Source: Tannerellaceae bacterium (GTDB taxonomy: Bacteria > Bacteroidota > Bacteroidia > Bacteroidales > Tannerellaceae). Taken from it: 64,000 nt of DNA. Position numbers and translations under genes: made by a program. Shown here one piece after another: positions 38,469 to 48,757 of this stretch. Below the pieces are notes generated by a model. That model had not been told where the DNA came from and ran no database searches. It saw only the letters and a program-made list of their open reading frames with translations. Within the stretch, counting starts at the first letter, position 1. Each line of letters starts with the position of its first letter. The stretch is from assembly GCA_021204405.1 (NCBI GenBank), contig JAJPZJ010000069.1, forward strand, positions 1-64,000, given 5' to 3'.

Positions 38469-41468
38469 ATGAAGAAAATACTTGTTCCGTTGTGCCTGGT
38501 AATTGGAAGTCATATCGTAACCGGGCAGCGTTCCTATCAATTTAATACACTGGAAAAACTTTTTATTGAAGGCAAAGAGATGTTTGATCTCCGGAACTAT
38601 CCCGGCTGCACCGACAAACTGGAAGTATACAAACAACAGGCTAAGGATGCAGACCTGATACAGGAGGCAAACTACATGCTTGTTTGCGCCGCTTACTACC
38701 AGGGAAAACCCGAAGCAGCGGAAGTACTTGAGAAGTATCTGGCCTCCTACAGGGACTCCCGCCATTCCCATGAAATTAATTTCCTGATCGGATCGGTATA
38801 TTTTGCCAATGAAGATTACCAGGAAGCAGTCCGTTATTTTAACGAATCAGATATAGATTTGCTAAGTGCAACCCAACAGGAAGAGTATACCTTCAGGCTG
38901 GCCTATTCATTGCTACAAAACGGAGAGCCCGAAAAAGCACAGGCCTATTTTGCCCGCATAGCACAGATCGGAACTACCTATAGGCAAGCCGCTTCTTACT
39001 ATGTTGCTTATATCGATTATGCTACCGGGCAATACAATAAAGCATTACTCGAATTTAACGAGCTAAAGCAAAATACTGAATTCAGGGAACAATCCCTCTA
39101 TTATATTACCCAGATTTATTTTATACAGAATAAATTTGACGAGGTAATAAAAGAAGGTGAAGGCCTGCTTGCTAACTATCCTGACAGCGACAACAATACG
39201 GAGCTGTACCGTATCGTAGGTAACTCCTACTACCAACAGGGTAATGAAGATAAGGCTATCGACATGTTAAGCCAATATGTTGCTTCAACTTCCAGCCCGT
39301 TACGTAGCGACCTTTATATATTAGGTGTTAGCTACTATAATAAAGGAAGATACAACGAAGCCATACAATCGCTGGGGGGCACTGTACGTGAAAACGATGC
39401 TCTCAGCCAGAATGCCTACCTGTATCTAGGCCAGAGCTACCTGAAACTCGGAGACAAAAACAATGCCCGTATGGCATTCGAAGCCGCAGCCACATCTGCG
39501 TTCGACAGGCAGGTACAGGAAGTAGCCCTGTACAATTATGCTTTATTGATCTACGAAACTTCATTTACCGGCTTCGGAGAATCCGTTACTATATTTGAGA
39601 ATTTCCTCAACGATTTTCCCAACTCGCAATATGCCGATAAGGTAAACGACTACCTGGTAGAGGTATATCTTACTACCCGTAATTACACAGCCGCATTAAA
39701 ATCTATTGATAAGATCAAACGGCCCAGCACCAAAATACTGGAAGCAAAACAGAATATCCTGTTCCAATTGGGTACACAGTCATTTGCCAACACCCGCATG
39801 GAGGAAGCTATCAACTATTTCAGCCAATCCATAGCGATGGGTTCATACAATCCGGAAGCCCGTAACGATGCCTATTTCTGGCGCGGAGAATCTTATTACA
39901 GAAAAGGCGCTTACGGCAAAGCGATTTCCGACTTCCGGACTTACCAGAACAATACCCGCCAGCGCAATACCGAGATGTATGCCCTTTCCTTCTATAACCT
40001 GGGATACAGCTATTTCAAACAAAAAAAATATAACGAATCACTTACCCGTTTTCGCCAATACATTGATCTGGAAAAAGACCAATCGTCAGCCGCCTATGCA
40101 GACGCTTACAACCGTATTGGCGACTGCCTGTTCAACAACCGCCAGTTTGCCCAGGCAGAAGAGAATTATGCACGGGCAGCACAGCTACGACCTGCCGCCG
40201 GCGACTATGCAGTCTACCAGAAGGGATTCCTGATGGGACTACAGAAAAACTACCGGGGAAAGATCGCAACCATGGACCAGCTAATCAACGATTATCCGGA
40301 GTCTCCTTATGTCAGTGATGCCTTACTGGAAAAAGGACGTACCTATGTACTATTGGAAAATAGCCAGGCAGCAGCAGAAACATTCGAACAGTTAATGCAC
40401 CGCTTCCCGCAAACCAGCCAGGCACGTAAAGCCGGTGTACAATTAGGCCTACTTTACTTCAATAATAACCAACCGGAAAAAGCAGCCGAAGCTTATAAAA
40501 AAGTGATCAGCAATTATCCGGGCAGCGAAGAGGCACGCGTAGCACTACAAGACCTCAAGTCGGTATATATCGACCTGAACGATATCAATGCCTATGCAAA
40601 TTATATGAACTCATTGGGCGGCAGCGTCAGGATAGATATCAACGAACAGGATTCGCTTACCTACATTGCAGCAGAAAAACTCTTTATGCGTGGAGATAAC
40701 GATGCAGCCCGGCATAGCCTGGTTAATTATCTCCAGAGTTTCCCACAGGGAGCTTTCAGTGTAAATGCCAATTATTATCTGGCAGCGATTGCCTTCAACC
40801 AGAAAGAATATGCTGATGCCAAACGTTTATACAGTAACGTAATTGACAACGGCGATATTAAATTCCTCGAAGAAGCAGTAGCCCGTAAAGCCGAAATCGA
40901 ATACTTCGAACAGGATTATACCAGTGCACTCGCAACCTTCAAACAGCTTAGGGGAATAGCAGAAAATCCTGAAAATAAAGAAGCTGCCCGCTTAGGTATC
41001 CTTCGCACCGCACAGGCTACCAACCAACCCAATGATGCCTTAAGTGCAGCCGATGAGTTACTGAAAAATCCGAAACTCTCACCCGAGGTTAGTACAGAAG
41101 CCCATTATGCCCGGGCTCAAGCTTATATCAGCCTGGGCCAGCCTAACCGGGCTTTACCCGACCTGATAGTAATCAGCAAAGATACCCGCACTGAACATGG
41201 AGCAGAGGCTAAATATTTACTGGCACAACTCTATTTCGATACGAATGAAACTGATAAAGCTGAAAAAGAACTGATGAACTTTATCGAAAACGGAACCCCA
41301 CACCAATACTGGCTGGCAAGAGGATTCATTCTATTGGCCGATATCTATATCAGCCAGCAGGACGACTTCCAGGCACGCCAATACCTGACCAGCCTGCAAA
41401 ACAATCACAAAGGCAACGATGATATCGCAGGAATGATTAAAGACAGATTGGGTAAACTAAACAAATAA
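38469..41468 (+). CDS. Large exported tetratricopeptide-repeat protein
   Basis: A 999-residue protein: signal peptide (MKKILVPLCLVIGSHIVTGQ) and then TPR motifs along nearly the whole length (for example AEEAVRYFNESD-like helices, EALTRFRQYIDLEKD-like and EKAAEAYKKVISNYPGS). Such scaffolds usually assemble envelope complexes. It lies 9 bases before a 589-residue barrel-like outer-membrane protein and the two are surely cotranscribed. The same pairing appears conserved in Bacteroidales (from memory), but I know no specific function. Confidence 0.88.
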   Translation: MKKILVPLCLVIGSHIVTGQRSYQFNTLEKLFIEGKEMFDLRNYPGCTDKLEVYKQQAKDADLIQEANYMLVCAAYYQGKPEAAEVLEKYLASYRDSRHSHEINFLIGSVYFANEDYQEAVRYFNESDIDLLSATQQEEYTFRLAYSLLQNGEPEKAQAYFARIAQIGTTYRQAASYYVAYIDYATGQYNKALLEFNELKQNTEFREQSLYYITQIYFIQNKFDEVIKEGEGLLANYPDSDNNTELYRIVGNSYYQQGNEDKAIDMLSQYVASTSSPLRSDLYILGVSYYNKGRYNEAIQSLGGTVRENDALSQNAYLYLGQSYLKLGDKNNARMAFEAAATSAFDRQVQEVALYNYALLIYETSFTGFGESVTIFENFLNDFPNSQYADKVNDYLVEVYLTTRNYTAALKSIDKIKRPSTKILEAKQNILFQLGTQSFANTRMEEAINYFSQSIAMGSYNPEARNDAYFWRGESYYRKGAYGKAISDFRTYQNNTRQRNTEMYALSFYNLGYSYFKQKKYNESLTRFRQYIDLEKDQSSAAYADAYNRIGDCLFNNRQFAQAEENYARAAQLRPAAGDYAVYQKGFLMGLQKNYRGKIATMDQLINDYPESPYVSDALLEKGRTYVLLENSQAAAETFEQLMHRFPQTSQARKAGVQLGLLYFNNNQPEKAAEAYKKVISNYPGSEEARVALQDLKSVYIDLNDINAYANYMNSLGGSVRIDINEQDSLTYIAAEKLFMRGDNDAARHSLVNYLQSFPQGAFSVNANYYLAAIAFNQKEYADAKRLYSNVIDNGDIKFLEEAVARKAEIEYFEQDYTSALATFKQLRGIAENPENKEAARLGILRTAQATNQPNDALSAADELLKNPKLSPEVSTEAHYARAQAYISLGQPNRALPDLIVISKDTRTEHGAEAKYLLAQLYFDTNETDKAEKELMNFIENGTPHQYWLARGFILLADIYISQQDDFQARQYLTSLQNNHKGNDDIAGMIKDRLGKLNK

Positions 41469-41477
41469 TCAGGAACG

Positions 41478-43247
41478 ATGGAAAGAAACTATTCAACATA
41501 TACAAGAAAAAGTTTATACATGGCCGCTCTGCTGGGTTGTTCCCTGCTGGCTGTGGCACAGGAGAACAATACAAACGACCCTGACCTCAACCGGGAGTTG
41601 ACACTCGAGCGCGAATACGATCCTTCCGTACAGGATGCCAGCAAAGTAAACACCCTTCCGGAAGTAAAAGAACCGGAAGTAAACAAGCGGCCGATCGATT
41701 ATGCAGGCTATGTAGCACCTGCCCACCCGGATAAGGAGATCACCCTGTTACCATCCGGAAAGATCATGACCGATATCCAATATAACAAACGCCGGGGCTA
41801 CTTCAACTTTGCAGGCGGAACCTATCTCAACCTGAATAGTGACCTAGGATATCATATCCTGGATACGGAAAAGGATAAACTGAACTTTTTTGTTTCTCAC
41901 CGCTCTACCAATGGGAATGTTAAATACCTACTGAACGACGAGAAGGTAAAAGCAAAGTTAAACGATAACCTGGCCGGCATTAATTTCCGCCATGAGTTCG
42001 ACCGGATGGCACTGAAAGTGGGAGCTAAGTATGGATATACATCTTTCAACTACTATGGTCAGCCGGTAACTTCACTCGAATCTCCTTATTTTGGACTTCA
42101 GTCTTCTATTTCCATCCCTGACTCACTGGATACAAGCACTAACCAGGTAAATCAAACTATTAAAATCCATGCCGGTATAGAATCCGGAAAGGAGGCACAG
42201 GTTGGATACCTGTTAGATATTGATTTCACAAATTTCTCTCAGAAATATGGTCCGGGAATCAATTACGATGGCATTAAAGAAAACAACTTCGGATTGAAAG
42301 GGGGTATGTTTGCCAACTTCAGTGACGACAACCAGCAAGTAGGAGTAGCCGGACTTCTCAACTACTACAACTATAGTACACCGGATATATTCAGCGATTT
42401 CTTCGAAAATTATGCCGAGATCACTATTACCCCCTACTACCGCATAAAGGGCGACACATGGAAGGTGCAGCTTGGATTGAATGCCATGCTTATTACCGGC
42501 GATCAAAGCAAATTTTTTGTATCTCCCAACATTACTGCGAATGCAGAAGTTGCCGAAAAAACGGTCCTTTACCTGAATGCAGATGGTAAAATTGAATCAA
42601 ACAGTGCAGAGCACTTGGCACAACTGAACCGGTATTACAACCCCATGGCACAGGTAGCCGCTTCCCGTACCTGGTTAGACGCTACTGTGGGTCTGAAAAG
42701 CGGAGTAGGTCTCGGCTTCTGGTTCAACCTGTTTGCCGGTTATAAGATAACCGATAATGACGTATTCTTTTATCAGTCGTTACCCCATTATAATCACAAA
42801 GATGTGATTTGGGGAAATGTAAGTGAAGCTGCTATCGTTAACTCTAAACTTTTCCGGGCAGGTCTCGAACTGAAATACCAATACCAGAAACTCTTCGATT
42901 TCTTTGTAAAAGGAGTATATAATAACTGGAATGTAGAAGATGACTATAAAGCATATGGAAAACCAAAAGTAGAATTTGGAGCCGGAGTAACTGTTAAACC
43001 TATCGATCCCTTTAGTTTCACCATAGATTATCAACTGGCTACCGACCGGTATACGACTGTGTTACCCTATCAGGAAATCAAGATGGACAACATAAGCGAA
43101 CTTAATATTACCGGAAGTTATGCCTTTAACGACATCTTCGGTGCTTATGTAAAACTAAACAATGTGCTCTTCCAAAAATATGAATTACTATACGGTTATC
43201 CTTGCCAGGGCTTTAACTTTATGGTAGGAGTAAATATTAACTTCTAA
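41478..43247 (+). CDS. Putative outer-membrane beta-barrel protein
   Basis: A 589-residue protein with an N-terminal hydrophobic segment (YMAALLGCSLLAVAQ) as signal peptide, a short periplasmic part containing LTLEREYDPSVQDASKVNTLPEV (in parts) that resembles a TonB-box-like linker, and then repeated alternating amphipathic beta strands ending in aromatic residues (FNFMVGVNINF at the very end), typical of an outer-membrane barrel. It lacks the plug domain of full TonB receptors. It follows the TPR gene by 9 bases. Exact role unknown. Confidence 0.8.
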   Translation: MERNYSTYTRKSLYMAALLGCSLLAVAQENNTNDPDLNRELTLEREYDPSVQDASKVNTLPEVKEPEVNKRPIDYAGYVAPAHPDKEITLLPSGKIMTDIQYNKRRGYFNFAGGTYLNLNSDLGYHILDTEKDKLNFFVSHRSTNGNVKYLLNDEKVKAKLNDNLAGINFRHEFDRMALKVGAKYGYTSFNYYGQPVTSLESPYFGLQSSISIPDSLDTSTNQVNQTIKIHAGIESGKEAQVGYLLDIDFTNFSQKYGPGINYDGIKENNFGLKGGMFANFSDDNQQVGVAGLLNYYNYSTPDIFSDFFENYAEITITPYYRIKGDTWKVQLGLNAMLITGDQSKFFVSPNITANAEVAEKTVLYLNADGKIESNSAEHLAQLNRYYNPMAQVAASRTWLDATVGLKSGVGLGFWFNLFAGYKITDNDVFFYQSLPHYNHKDVIWGNVSEAAIVNSKLFRAGLELKYQYQKLFDFFVKGVYNNWNVEDDYKAYGKPKVEFGAGVTVKPIDPFSFTIDYQLATDRYTTVLPYQEIKMDNISELNITGSYAFNDIFGAYVKLNNVLFQKYELLYGYPCQGFNFMVGVNINF

Positions 43248-43266
43248 GAAAGTTGTAAAAAGATCG

Positions 43267-43341
43267 AACACGAAGACACAGAGACACGGAGATAATTTTA
43301 TTAACTAAAAATAAAACTTCGTGTCTCTGTGTCTTCGTGTT
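43267..43341. repeat. CACAGAGACAC inverted repeat, copy 2
   Basis: Arms of 25 bases (core GAAGACACAGAGACACGG) around a loop with CTAAAAATAAAA; very similar to 18854-18928. It lies just after the barrel gene. Confidence 0.85.
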
Positions 43342-43376
43342 TATTTTTAATTTCTTTATAAGACATTTCTAATTAT

Positions 43377-44704
43377 ATGCAAGGCATCAAAAACCTGACC
43401 GAAGGTTCTATCAAGCGCCAGCTATTCAACCTGGCTCTCCCCATCATGGGTACCTCATTTATCCAGATAGCTTACAGCATTACCGATATGGCATGGGTAG
43501 GCCGTCTGGGTAGCGAAGCGGTAGCGGCCATCGGAGCTGTGGGAATACTTACCTGGATAACAACCTCTATTGCCTACCTGAATAAGGTTGGTTCGGAGGT
43601 AAGTGTAGGGCAAAGTATCGGAGCCGGAAACTTAAAAGATGCCCGCCGGTTTGCCTCCCACAACCTTACCATCTCCCTGCTTCTCTCCCTTTACTGGGGC
43701 TTGCTTTTATTTATCTTTGCCAGTCCGGTTATAGCTATTTATAAACTGGATGCGCAGATTGCGACTAAAGCGATGGAATACCTGCGGATCGTTGCTACCG
43801 GATTTCCTTTTATATTCCTATCAGCCTCTTTTACCGGTATCCATAACGCCGCCGGGCAAAGTAAAATACCCTTTTATATCAGTGGGACAGGCTTGCTGCT
43901 AAATATGCTGCTCGACCCTTTATTCATTTTTGGGTTTAATATGGGAACTGCCGGCGCAGCCTGGGCTACCTGGCTATCGCAGGCAACTGTTTGTGGCTTA
44001 TTTGTATATCAGCTAAAATACAGAAGTAACTTATTAGGGGTTTCTCTTTTTTCTGCCGGTTGAAAGGAGCTTATTCGAAAAGGGTGATTCAACTGGGATT
44101 GTCGGTTGCCCTGCTAAATGCTTTATTCGCAGTTATCAATTTATTAATGGGGCGGCAAGCTTCTCTACATGGCGGGCATATCGGCCTGATGACCTTAACT
44201 GCCGGCGGCCAACTCGAAGCAATTGCCTGGAACACCTCCCAGGGATTCAGTACGGCACTCAGTGCATTTGTTGCGCAGAATTTTGCAGCCGGTAAAAAAG
44301 ACCGTGTACTTAAAGCCTACTACTCCACCTTACAGATGACCACTATATTGGGAATATTTTGCACCCTCTTATTTGTTTTTTGGGGAAGCGAAGTATTCTC
44401 AGTGATCGTACCCGAACGGGAAGCCTACCTGGCTGGTGGTACTTTTCTGCGTATCGATGGTTATTCTATGCTTTTTATGATGCTGGAAATTACTTTGCAG
44501 GGCGTATTCTATGGGACAGGACGTACCCTGCCTCCGGCCATTATCAGTATCTCCTTCAACAGCCTCCGCATCCCGCTGGCTATCCTGTTGGCCAATATGG
44601 GTATGGGAATCGACGGCGTATGGTGGGCAATCAGTATTACCAGTATGCTGAAAGGGGTGGCAGCTTTTATCTGGTTCCGGATGATCCAGCACAAGGTATT
44701 GTAA
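43377..44704 (+). pseudogene. MATE family multidrug efflux transporter, one-base frameshift
   Basis: A 12-helix Na+/H+-coupled drug exporter. The first 220 residues (43377-44063: LTEGSIKRQLFNLALPIMG, VGRLGSEAVAAIG) and the last 214 (from 44060) are in different frames. The break is in a run of six T at 44047-44052; seven T gives LGVSLFFCRLKGAYSKRVIQLGLSV (in parts) and exactly 442 residues, the usual MATE length. Both halves are otherwise intact, which fits a recent mutation or a base-calling error. It converges on the glycosyltransferase gene. Confidence 0.9.
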
Positions 44705-44730
44705 GCAAGAACCGGCAAAGAAAATTCTTT

Positions 44731-45886
44731 TTATACTGGCAACGACCGTCCCATTTTGTAAACCCAATTAGTAAATACACGCCGTAAAAAGGGTTGTGGG
44801 TTTTCTTCAAACACCAGATCTTCACGGAATTCACGGGCAATCAGCCAGTCTGCCTGTTTTACCCAATGGCGGAAGTCCTGATGATTTATTTTCTTTTCGG
44901 CCAGTTCCCGTAATTTATTCAATTCAAACCGGCTTCCTATAATCCCGGCACCAATCCGGCAGGCATCAAAAGCATTACATGCCTGCTCGATATGCACAGG
45001 AACCATCAGCACCGGTTTATTCAGGTACATCGCTTCGCAGACCGATTCAAAACCGGCAGTCGTAGCATAGGCACTGGCACCGGCCATATACTGGATAAAC
45101 GAAATATCATCCAGTTGATGGAAATGCAGGTTAGGCGTAATCTCTGTTACCGGCTCTGCCTCCTTTTTGTCCCAGAAGAAATGCAGTTTAACCGCCGGAT
45201 TATCTTTGTGCCAGTCGTATATTTCCTGAAAGTAACCGCTATTTAATATATATCCATGTAAATAACCATTATCAGCAGATTCACATTCCAGAACCTCTTT
45301 CCTTAACAAAGGGGGAACTGCGATAAGCGTCTGTTTAGGATGTTCCCTCATTTTACGGAAGGAAAGAGTCAGCTTTTTAGCAGCTCCCAATGCTGTTAAA
45401 CGGGTAAAGAATTTGAGGGAGGCAACGGAGAGCGGATGGATATCCGGAAACTTAAAATCGGGGTGTAAGAAAAGATATTGATGAGCAATACATATCATTT
45501 TGGCCTGAGGACGGCAGCATAAATAGGTTACCCCCGAAAGTAACTCATAAAAATTAACCACTACCTCGGCTTCAGTCTCCCGGATCATCCGGTTGATATA
45601 AAACACACTATGCAGATATTTATGGAAACGGAGCAGATTATAGGTAATACTTTTTAGCAGATGTACCTGGCGATTCTGCGGGGAAGGTAAGAAGTTCGGA
45701 CTTTCAAAAGTATGAACCAGCACAGCTATTTTATCCGTAAAAAAAAGAGGGTAACCGCCGGGAAGGGCTTTTACCTACCAACGCTGCCACGATTTCATGT
45801 CCTTCAGCTGTTAGCTGGCGGGAAAGGGCAAGTGCCTGGGTTAAATGCCCTCTTCCTTCTCCCTGTATAATAAATAATAATTTCAT
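44731..45886 (-). pseudogene. MurG-like glycosyltransferase, one-base frameshift
   Basis: A two-domain (GT-B) glycosyltransferase. The ATG at 45886 starts MKLLFIIQGEGRGHLTQALALSRQL, the N-terminal domain signature of the MurG/DPG-synthase type; the frame is lost at a run of eight T on the coding strand (plus 45739-45746). Seven T gives LPSFFTDKIAVLVHTFESP and 384 residues in total. The C-terminal half carries a sugar-nucleotide site (SAYATTAGFESVCEAMYLNKPVLMVPVHIEQ). It probably transfers a sugar to a lipid or to an envelope glycan; the acceptor is unknown. Confidence 0.85.
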
Positions 45887-46099
45887 AGGTTATCCGGTAA
45901 TAGATTGCAGTTATAATTTCTTACATCCAATTTATCAATAGGCTGGTAAACAAAGAAATTAAACCGTTATTACATAGTAATAACATTTCCTTGAAGATCG
46001 TTTGTCACCTCTCTGATCCATAGCAACCCATCTCTCTATTGATAAACATATAGTACATGGAATTAGTTCGGTAATCTCTATTTACTAACAGAATTTCAT

Positions 46100-46107
46100 T
46101 ACATTTG
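46100..46107 (+). promoter_or_regulatory. -7 box for the sulfhydrylase-like gene
   Basis: TACATTTG, 36 bases before the ATG. Confidence 0.55.
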
Positions 46108-46143
46108 TAACAAACACAAATCTTTAAATCAGAGACTATTACC

Positions 46144-47423
46144 ATGGATAAAAAATTAAACCCGGAAACGCTTTGCGTGCAGGCCGGATGGATACCTAAA
46201 AAAGGGGAACCCCGTGTGCTTCCGATCTATCAAAGTACAACTTTTAAATATGAAACCAGCGAGCAGATGGCTAAACTGTTCGACCTCGAAAAGAGTGGTT
46301 ACTTCTATACCCGTTTACAAAATCCTACCAACGATGCAGTTGCCGTTAAAATAGCCGCACTGGAAGGCGGTGTAGCCGCCATGCTTACCTCTTCGGGATA
46401 GGCGGCAAGCTTTTTTGCCTTTTTCAATATCTGCGGAGCAGGCGACCATATAGTAAGTGCTTCCAGCATCTACGGCGGAACCTATAACCTGCTGGCTGTT
46501 ACAATGAAAAAATTAGGTATTGAATGTACATTCGTCGACCAGGATGCCCCCGAAGAAGAAATAATCAAAGCATTCCGTCCAAATACCAAATTATTGTTTG
46601 GCGAAACCATCTCCAACTCGGGCGTAATGGTACTGGATATTGAAAATTTGCCCGGATTGCCCACGGACAAGGCGTTCCATTCATCATTGATAATACTTTT
46701 GCTACCCCTATTAATTGCCGTCCTTTTGAATGGGGAGCCGATATTGTAACTCACTCTACCACTAAATATATGGACGGGCATGCAACCAGCGTTGGCAGCT
46801 GTATTGTGGATAGCGGCAATTTCAACTGGCAGGCATATGCTGATAAATACCCGGGATTGTGTGAACCCGATCCCTCTTATCATGGCCTTACCTATACCGA
46901 GACATTTGGTAAAAGGGCTTTCATTACCAAAGCTACCAGCCAGTTAATGCGCGACCTGGGAGCTATCCAGTCGCCCCAGAATGCATTTCTACTGAATATC
47001 GGGTTGGAAACGCTGTACCTGCGTGTGGCGCAACACTGTGAAAATGCACTTACAGTAGCCCGCTGGCTGCAACAAAATGAAAAAGTAGCCTGGGTAAACT
47101 ACCCGGAACTGCCAGATAACAAATACTACGGGCTTGCCAAAAAATACCTGCCAAAAGGTTCATGTGGTGTATTATCGTTCGGACTTAAAGGAGGCCGGGA
47201 GGTAGCCATACGTTTCATGGACAACTTACAACTGGCAGCTATCGTAACCCATGTAGCCGATGCGCATACCTCCGTATTACATCCGGCCAGCCATACCCAC
47301 CGCCAGCTATCTGACGAACAACTGATTGAAGCAGGGGTAGCACCGGATCTGATCCGCTTGTCGGTTGGTATAGAGAATGTAGAGGATATTATTGCAGATT
47401 TGGAACAGGCGCTGAATAAATAA
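46144..47423 (+). pseudogene. O-acetylhomoserine sulfhydrylase-like enzyme, nonsense plus frameshift
   Basis: A Cys/Met metabolism PLP enzyme that would join O-acetylhomoserine and sulfide. Two lesions: TAG at 46399-46401 where CAG (Gln in LTSSGQAAS) is expected, and a lost base in the A4 run at 46643-46646, where five A gives DIEKFARIAHGQGVPFIIDNTF. The PLP-lysine motif STTKYMDGHA lies after the frameshift. With both repaired the length is exactly 426 residues. The downstream parts (46504-46749, 46770-47423) are open but cannot make an enzyme alone. Two independent hits make true inactivation more likely here than elsewhere. Confidence 0.92.
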
Positions 47424-47458
47424 TAAACCACACTCAAAAACTTTCCTGAAAGTAATCA

Positions 47459-47509
47459 CGCCGAAGAGGATTCGGCTAAGACTGACCTATAATTCTCGCC
47501 GAAGAGGAT
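47459..47509 (+). repeat. CGCCGAAGAGGAT direct repeat pair
   Basis: The 13-mer CGCCGAAGAGGAT occurs at 47459-47471 and 47497-47509 (38 bases apart), just before the large inverted element. It may be part of the same repeat family. Confidence 0.6.
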
Positions 47510-47516
47510 CTCCTGA

Positions 47517-47771
47517 CCAGTGGTGGTCGGAAGATCGTTAGAGTGCTGTAAGCACGGGATAATCCAGCCCAGTACGCAGTGCTGGGAGGTGGTTAATATT
47601 GAATTTTTTGAGTCCTGAAAGGACGGCATAATAGAAATTTGATCCTATATATATTTTTATGCCGTGCCTACAGCACTCCGGGTATCATTTGATTCCTACT
47701 ACCCAGGACTTTATCCTGGGCTAGAATATGTCATCCCTTCGGGACTTAAAAAATCTTCCGACCATCACTGG
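47517..47771. repeat. Large imperfect cruciform element 1
   Basis: About 255 bp with ends CCAGTGGTGGTCGGAAGAT and ATCTTCCGACCATCACTGG and inner pairs GAGTGCTGTAAGCACG/GTGCCTACAGCACTC, CCAGCCCAGT.../ACCCAGGACTTTATCCTGGG and GAGTCCTGAAAGGACGGCATA (20-base part)/GTCATCCCTTCGGGACTT. It shares motifs with 50169-50424. It sits in the 833-base gap between the sulfhydrylase-like and YkgJ genes; no ORF in it resembles a gene. Confidence 0.75.
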
Positions 47772-47990
47772 ATATTACCCGTGGTTATTTACATTTAACC
47801 TCGTTGGGGTTATTGGCTTACAATTGATAGCTTTATCCAGGAATAAACAGACTTTTGGAATACCTCTCTTAAAAAACAAATAAGTTTTATAGTACAAAGT
47901 TGATTGGTCGTAAGAACTAATCACAGTTTTTGTACGCATTTAATGTAAATGGTCTTATTATCTAACTAAAAATATATATAGAGCTAACTG

Positions 47991-48074
47991 ATTACACCCG
48001 GGTGTAATAAAAGTTACACCTAGGTATAATACTTATTACAGCTTGGTGTAATACTTATTTCACCCGGGTGTAAT
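47991..48074. repeat. Array of four 18-bp dyads with exact 22-bp period
   Basis: Units at 47991-48008, 48013-48030, 48035-48052 and 48057-48074 fit the palindrome ATTACACCCGGGTGTAAT (first exact, others with 2-4 changes), separated by 4-base spacers AAAA, ACTT, ACTT. The period is close to two DNA turns, which suits dimeric protein binding. It ends 183 bases before the YkgJ-type gene. Between 47772 and 47990 nothing else was recognised. Confidence 0.85.
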
Positions 48075-48217
48075 CGGTTAGTACAGCAAGTCAATAAACT
48101 TAGTATAACTAATGGTAAAAGTTAGACTTGAGAAAGGAAGGTATTAGTTCTTAGGATGTTCACGAAGATTATATATAATACAGCCAATAAATCTTCTGAG
48201 TTGCCAAAATGTTTATC

Positions 48218-48225
48218 TATTTTTG
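48218..48225 (+). promoter_or_regulatory. -7 box for the YkgJ-type gene
   Basis: TATTTTTG, 31 bases before the ATG. Confidence 0.45.
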
Positions 48226-48256
48226 CAACCTGTAACAACACGACTTAACATCCTAT

Positions 48257-48739
48257 ATGAATATGCATTCACTGCCCAAAAAAGCGAAGAAGGTAGAAAA
48301 AGAGACAAAAGCATTTTTTAAATCAATAAAGAAAAACCGGCTACGGATGTTGGATGATACGATCCACGCACTACATGAAGAGGTTTCCGACGAAATAGAT
48401 TGCCTTCACTGTGCTAATTGCTGCCGCAGCCTGGGTCCCCGTATCACCGACAGGGATATAGAAAAAATGTCAGGGGCTTTGCGGTTAAAGCCCCAGGAGG
48501 TCGTAAACCGTTACCTGCGTATTGATGAAGACAACGATTATGTATTCAAAGAGATGCCCTGCCCGTTTCTGGGCAGTGATAATTATTGCAGTATTTATGA
48601 AGACCGGCCTAAAGCCTGCCGGGAATATCCACACACAGACAGGAAGAAATTCTTCCAGATCCATGCCCTTACTATAAAGAATGCGGAAACCTGTCCTGCC
48701 GTATATGAGATATTGGAAAGACTCAAAAAGGAACTTTAA
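48257..48739 (+). CDS. YkgJ family cysteine-cluster protein
   Basis: A 160-residue protein of the CxxCxxxCC (YkgJ/UPF0153) family. The cysteines are in CLHCANCCRSLGPRITDRDI, CPFLGSDNYCSIYEDRPKACREYP (in parts CPFLGSDNYCSIY, RPKACREYP) and are thought to bind Zn or Fe-S. The N-terminus is rich in lysine. Function is unknown. It is a stand-alone gene with its own -7 box, downstream of the 22-bp-period dyad array. Confidence 0.9.
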   Translation: MNMHSLPKKAKKVEKETKAFFKSIKKNRLRMLDDTIHALHEEVSDEIDCLHCANCCRSLGPRITDRDIEKMSGALRLKPQEVVNRYLRIDEDNDYVFKEMPCPFLGSDNYCSIYEDRPKACREYPHTDRKKFFQIHALTIKNAETCPAVYEILERLKKEL

Positions 48740-48757
48740 CCGGCAGGGCGGCCTATA

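Noticed and set aside
43377-44704. Programmed frameshifting in MATE or GSIII
   Set aside because: The break sites have different sequences, no shared slippery heptamer or downstream pseudoknot, and the families are not known to use it.
46399-46401. TAG recoded as an amino acid
   Set aside because: Other genes in the window (for example mlaE and mlaF) end normally in TAG, and the same gene also has a frameshift.
47991-48074. CRISPR array
   Set aside because: The units are 18-bp palindromes with 4-base linkers, no unique spacers and no cas genes anywhere in the window.
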